This document shows, piece after piece, positions 31,413-33,416 of a stretch of 33,416 nt of DNA; position 1 is the stretch's first letter; each line of letters opens with the position of its first letter. The position numbers were made by a program, and so were the translations under genes. The stretch is from JBOHHR01 sp050740975 (GTDB lineage Bacteria; Pseudomonadota; Gammaproteobacteria; JBOHHR01): positions 1-33,416 of the forward strand of contig JBOIEE010000184.1 in the NCBI GenBank assembly GCA_050740975.1, in the 5' to 3' direction. The notes under the pieces were generated by a model. That model saw only the letters and a program-made list of their open reading frames with translations, was not told where the DNA came from and searched no databases.

Positions 31413-32348
31413 TCAACAACGAGGATACAAGCAACTCATCTTATCGCTAAGTGCATCGAGCTTGCTAAAATATTCCTGCGCGCTTTTTGGCATCGGCACG
31501 CGGGCCGAGGCGATGTAGGTCATGAGCTTCTTTCCCCACTGGATGAGGCGAACCCCTTCTTCGGCCATCCATTGCTGTTTTTCCGACAGGTTTGCGGGCA
31601 ACTCGGGCTGGAATTTGCTCATCGCATCACCGCTTGCCACAAAGGCCGGCCAGACCTCGAATATAATGGCATCGCTTTTAGGCGTCTCTGTTTCCAGTTT
31701 GGCTGCAGCGGCAAAGCTCGTTACCACTTCAGCCAATTTGTCAAAACCCCGGCATAGCCGGAAGCTTCCGATGACCTTTTCTGCGATGGCGTCAAGCGCG
31801 GCCATGGTCTGGGCGACTTTCGTGTAACGCCCTCGATAAAACTCCTCTATGGGCAGGGAAAAGGCTCTAAAGGGTTCGCCCCACAATTCGTCCAATCCCT
31901 CTTCGCCGCTGTAATGTCTTACTTGCTTGGCGAGCTGTGAGGCTTCCAGGTAACAACGCCCACACTCCCTTAATAATTCATTCTGGGGCGCAATGACGAT
32001 GCCCGCTTGTTCCAGCTCCACCAGCCGGGTAATGATTTCCGCGGCCCGATGCAGCAGAGCGCCTGCAAGCATCGCCGCATTTACCCGCTTACGGACGGGA
32101 TCGTTCTGGCGTTCGTAGGCGCGCCGGGCCTCGTCGAGTTTGGAGGCCGGTGTGTTGATACCAGGTTCTGTATGATGAAAAACGCGCCGGGTGAGCTGAT
32201 CGATGAGGATCTTTTTACTCGCCAGCGAATCGTTACGGATGTCGTAACGCCGGATCCAATAACCATCGTAGTAAACGCAGGGTTTGCCATCGATATCCCG
32301 CTCGGTACCGTTTGGCACGTCCCCCGTCGATTTAATCGTCAATGGCAT
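31413..32348 (-). CDS. Unrecognised 311-residue cytoplasmic protein
   Basis: I do not recognise this protein. It is soluble by eye: no signal peptide or membrane helix. The N-terminus (1-60) looks beta-rich (IDGKPCVYYDGYWIRRYDI). From about 65 to 300 it is predicted alpha-helical, with heptad-like stretches (RKRVNAAMLAGALLHRAAEIITRLVELEQAG). Cysteines C24, C139, C143 and three near the end do not form an obvious metal motif. Codon use and length support a real gene; ATG at 32348 is the only start near the beginning. It is 143 bases upstream of the J-domain gene on the same strand, so it may or may not belong to that operon. The region upstream is AT-rich. Confidence 0.7.
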   Translation of the reverse strand: MPLTIKSTGDVPNGTERDIDGKPCVYYDGYWIRRYDIRNDSLASKKILIDQLTRRVFHHTEPGINTPASKLDEARRAYERQNDPVRKRVNAAMLAGALLHRAAEIITRLVELEQAGIVIAPQNELLRECGRCYLEASQLAKQVRHYSGEEGLDELWGEPFRAFSLPIEEFYRGRYTKVAQTMAALDAIAEKVIGSFRLCRGFDKLAEVVTSFAAAAKLETETPKSDAIIFEVWPAFVASGDAMSKFQPELPANLSEKQQWMAEEGVRLIQWGKKLMTYIASARVPMPKSAQEYFSKLDALSDKMSCLYPRC

Positions 32349-32631
32349 CTATTTTGTTCCGATAAACTCGCAGAGCGCGGCGAGATTCTATTGCTGTGCA
32401 ACAAAAGTTGCAACAATTTTCGCACCCTTTTTATAGATACCTTTTAACTCATTAAGTGACAAAAGAATGTTGGATTTTTATCCGGGGGACACCACCCCGG
32501 GGTTCACAGCTCCTGTGACCGGCGACTTAGTGGTGTGAACACGGCCCATAAACAGGCAAGCGTCCTGCCAAAGTTCTCAGCCGAGCCGAAAAGCGAGCAG
32601 GCCCGATGTTCTGCGCTGCGGTTGAAGTTCT
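32349..32631. promoter_or_regulatory. AT-rich intergenic region upstream of the 311-residue protein gene
   Basis: Contains A/T-rich sequence from 32396 to 32480, where a leftward promoter would be expected, and a pair of abutting hairpins (listed next). No coding frame is supported. No T-run follows the hairpins, so I see no intrinsic terminator for the aldo/keto reductase gene. Confidence 0.4.
32482..32520. repeat. Two abutting short hairpins
   Basis: The first, 32482-32500, pairs CCGGGG with CCCCGG around a seven-base loop. The second, 32501-32520, pairs GG-TCACAG with CTGTGA-CC around CTC with one bulged T. They abut without spacer, resembling on a small scale the array at 8403-8558. Their sequences are unrelated to that array. 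Confidence 0.5.
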
Positions 32632-33414
32632 TTAAAGATTAGGAAGTTGGTCGATACGGCTGGCATCTGCGGGATGCAGCCGGAGGCCAGGCGCGCGCAT
32701 GCTGTCTCGAATACTGGACACCTGGCTCGCTCCCGGAATCGGCAAAATATGATCGCCTTTTTGTAACAGCCAGGCCAGCGCAATGCAATAGCTCGATTCC
32801 CCATATTTTGTCGCGAGCTCGCGTAGCAGCGATTCTTGCCTCAAGCGCTTATGCCCGTGATGCCCGCCAACGGGACTATGCGGGATGTAGGTTATCGAAT
32901 TCCGCCGGCAGAATTCGACCAATCCGTTGTCGAAGTCCCTTTGCTCAAAGAGGTTGCAGCGATTTTGTACCGCAGCGATCTCCACCCGACGCAGGGCGTA
33001 TTGCAACTGGTCCAGAGCCACGTTGGAAACGCCGATATGACGGATCTTTCCTTCCTCCTTTAAACGCTGCAGCTCGCCCAGGGATTCTGCCAAGTCCACC
33101 TGCGGGTCCACGGCGTGTAGCTGATAAAGGCTTATCGCTTCGGTGCCCAAGTCCTTTAGGCTTTTTTCACACGAGGCGCGCAACCATTGCGGACGGCCAT
33201 CGACTTCCCACCGTCCCTGTGGCCGAGTCAAGCCTCCTTTTGTCGCCACGATCACCGCCTCACGCATCTCCGACAGTACCTCGCGGATTAGACGCTCATT
33301 GTGGCCGATGTCGGCATTATCAAGACAATAAACATTCGCCGTGTCGATAAAATTCCCACCGGCTTCCACAAAGGCGTCGATTACGTCCTGAGCTTGGCTT
33401 TGGGTGGGGCGGCC
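32632..33414 (-). CDS. Aldo/keto reductase, N-terminus cut by the window edge
   Basis: NADPH-dependent oxidoreductase of the AKR superfamily (TIM barrel). The frame is open to the right edge, so the first strand is missing; about 261 residues are seen. Catalytic tetrad elements visible: the aspartate and tyrosine in NFIDTANVY, the lysine in VIVATKGG, and the histidine in LYQLHAVDP. Then RHIGVSNVALDQL, ENR-like AAVQNRCNL, and the cofactor-binding ILPIPGASQVSSI near the end. The pattern fits the YdbC/AKR group acting on unknown aldehydes. No apparent link to the neighbouring cluster. Confidence 0.9.
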   Translation of the reverse strand, partial: GRPTQSQAQDVIDAFVEAGGNFIDTANVYCLDNADIGHNERLIREVLSEMREAVIVATKGGLTRPQGRWEVDGRPQWLRASCEKSLKDLGTEAISLYQLHAVDPQVDLAESLGELQRLKEEGKIRHIGVSNVALDQLQYALRRVEIAAVQNRCNLFEQRDFDNGLVEFCRRNSITYIPHSPVGGHHGHKRLRQESLLRELATKYGESSYCIALAWLLQKGDHILPIPGASQVSSIRDSMRAPGLRLHPADASRIDQLPNL

Positions 33415-33416
33415 TT

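Noticed and set aside
32482..32520. Twin hairpins as intrinsic terminator of the aldo/keto reductase gene
   Set aside because: On the minus strand the stems are followed by an A-rich, not T-rich, run, and they lie more than 100 bases beyond the stop.
1..33416. CRISPR array or complete insertion sequence
   Set aside because: No regularly spaced repeats of 20-40 bases and no transposase frame were found on either strand.

Overview
The window is most likely a piece of environmental (metagenomic or clone-derived) DNA with two unequal parts. Bases 1 to about 1797 carry a high-GC two-component signalling cluster: a receiver plus histidine kinase, a CheY/Rcp-type response regulator, and the first 30 or so codons of a second regulator. 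That last gene stops abruptly inside a GATC site and runs straight into the middle of an unrelated retropepsin-like protease gene. I read this as an artificial or assembly junction. The left part looks like a myxobacterium-type or other soil/marine bacterium, but I cannot assign it.

From about 1800 to the end, everything fits one gammaproteobacterium with moderate to high GC. Evidence is gene order: hemA-prfA-prmC-moeB; a TPR lipoprotein divergent from hemA; gmk-rpoZ-spoT-ridA-recG-ubiA; rpmB-rpmG next to mutM; ispB. Most genes are on the minus strand. Layout: retropepsin remnant (1800-2202); haem/translation-termination operon (2275-6310); TPR lipoprotein (6583-8385); an array of five abutting hairpins (8403-8558); glucokinase (8604-9629); a hopanoid operon (9776-14662) made of a one-enzyme squalene synthase, squalene-hopene cyclase, hpnG and hpnA; tRNA-Pro(CGG); octaprenyl diphosphate synthase; ribosomal proteins L28 and L33; acyl-CoA desaturase; mutM; a small exported protein; ubiA, recG, ridA, spoT, rpoZ, gmk.

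Beyond gmk lies a 600-base decayed stretch with remnants of a RelE/ParE-type toxin and of a small membrane protein. It is followed by an accessory cluster on the minus strand: an unrecognised 311-residue protein, a membrane-anchored J-domain protein, a 770-residue protein with two haem-oxygenase-like di-iron domains (the first apparently metal-dead), and an O-carbamoyltransferase. The last three are packed within 2 to 15 bases of each other. This di-iron oxygenase/carbamoyltransferase pair is the best candidate for an undescribed pathway. A partial aldo/keto reductase closes the window.

Functionally the core genes link isoprenoid supply and use (squalene to hopanoids, octaprenyl chain to ubiquinone through IspB and UbiA), stringent response and GTP supply (SpoT, Gmk, omega subunit), and DNA repair (MutM, RecG).
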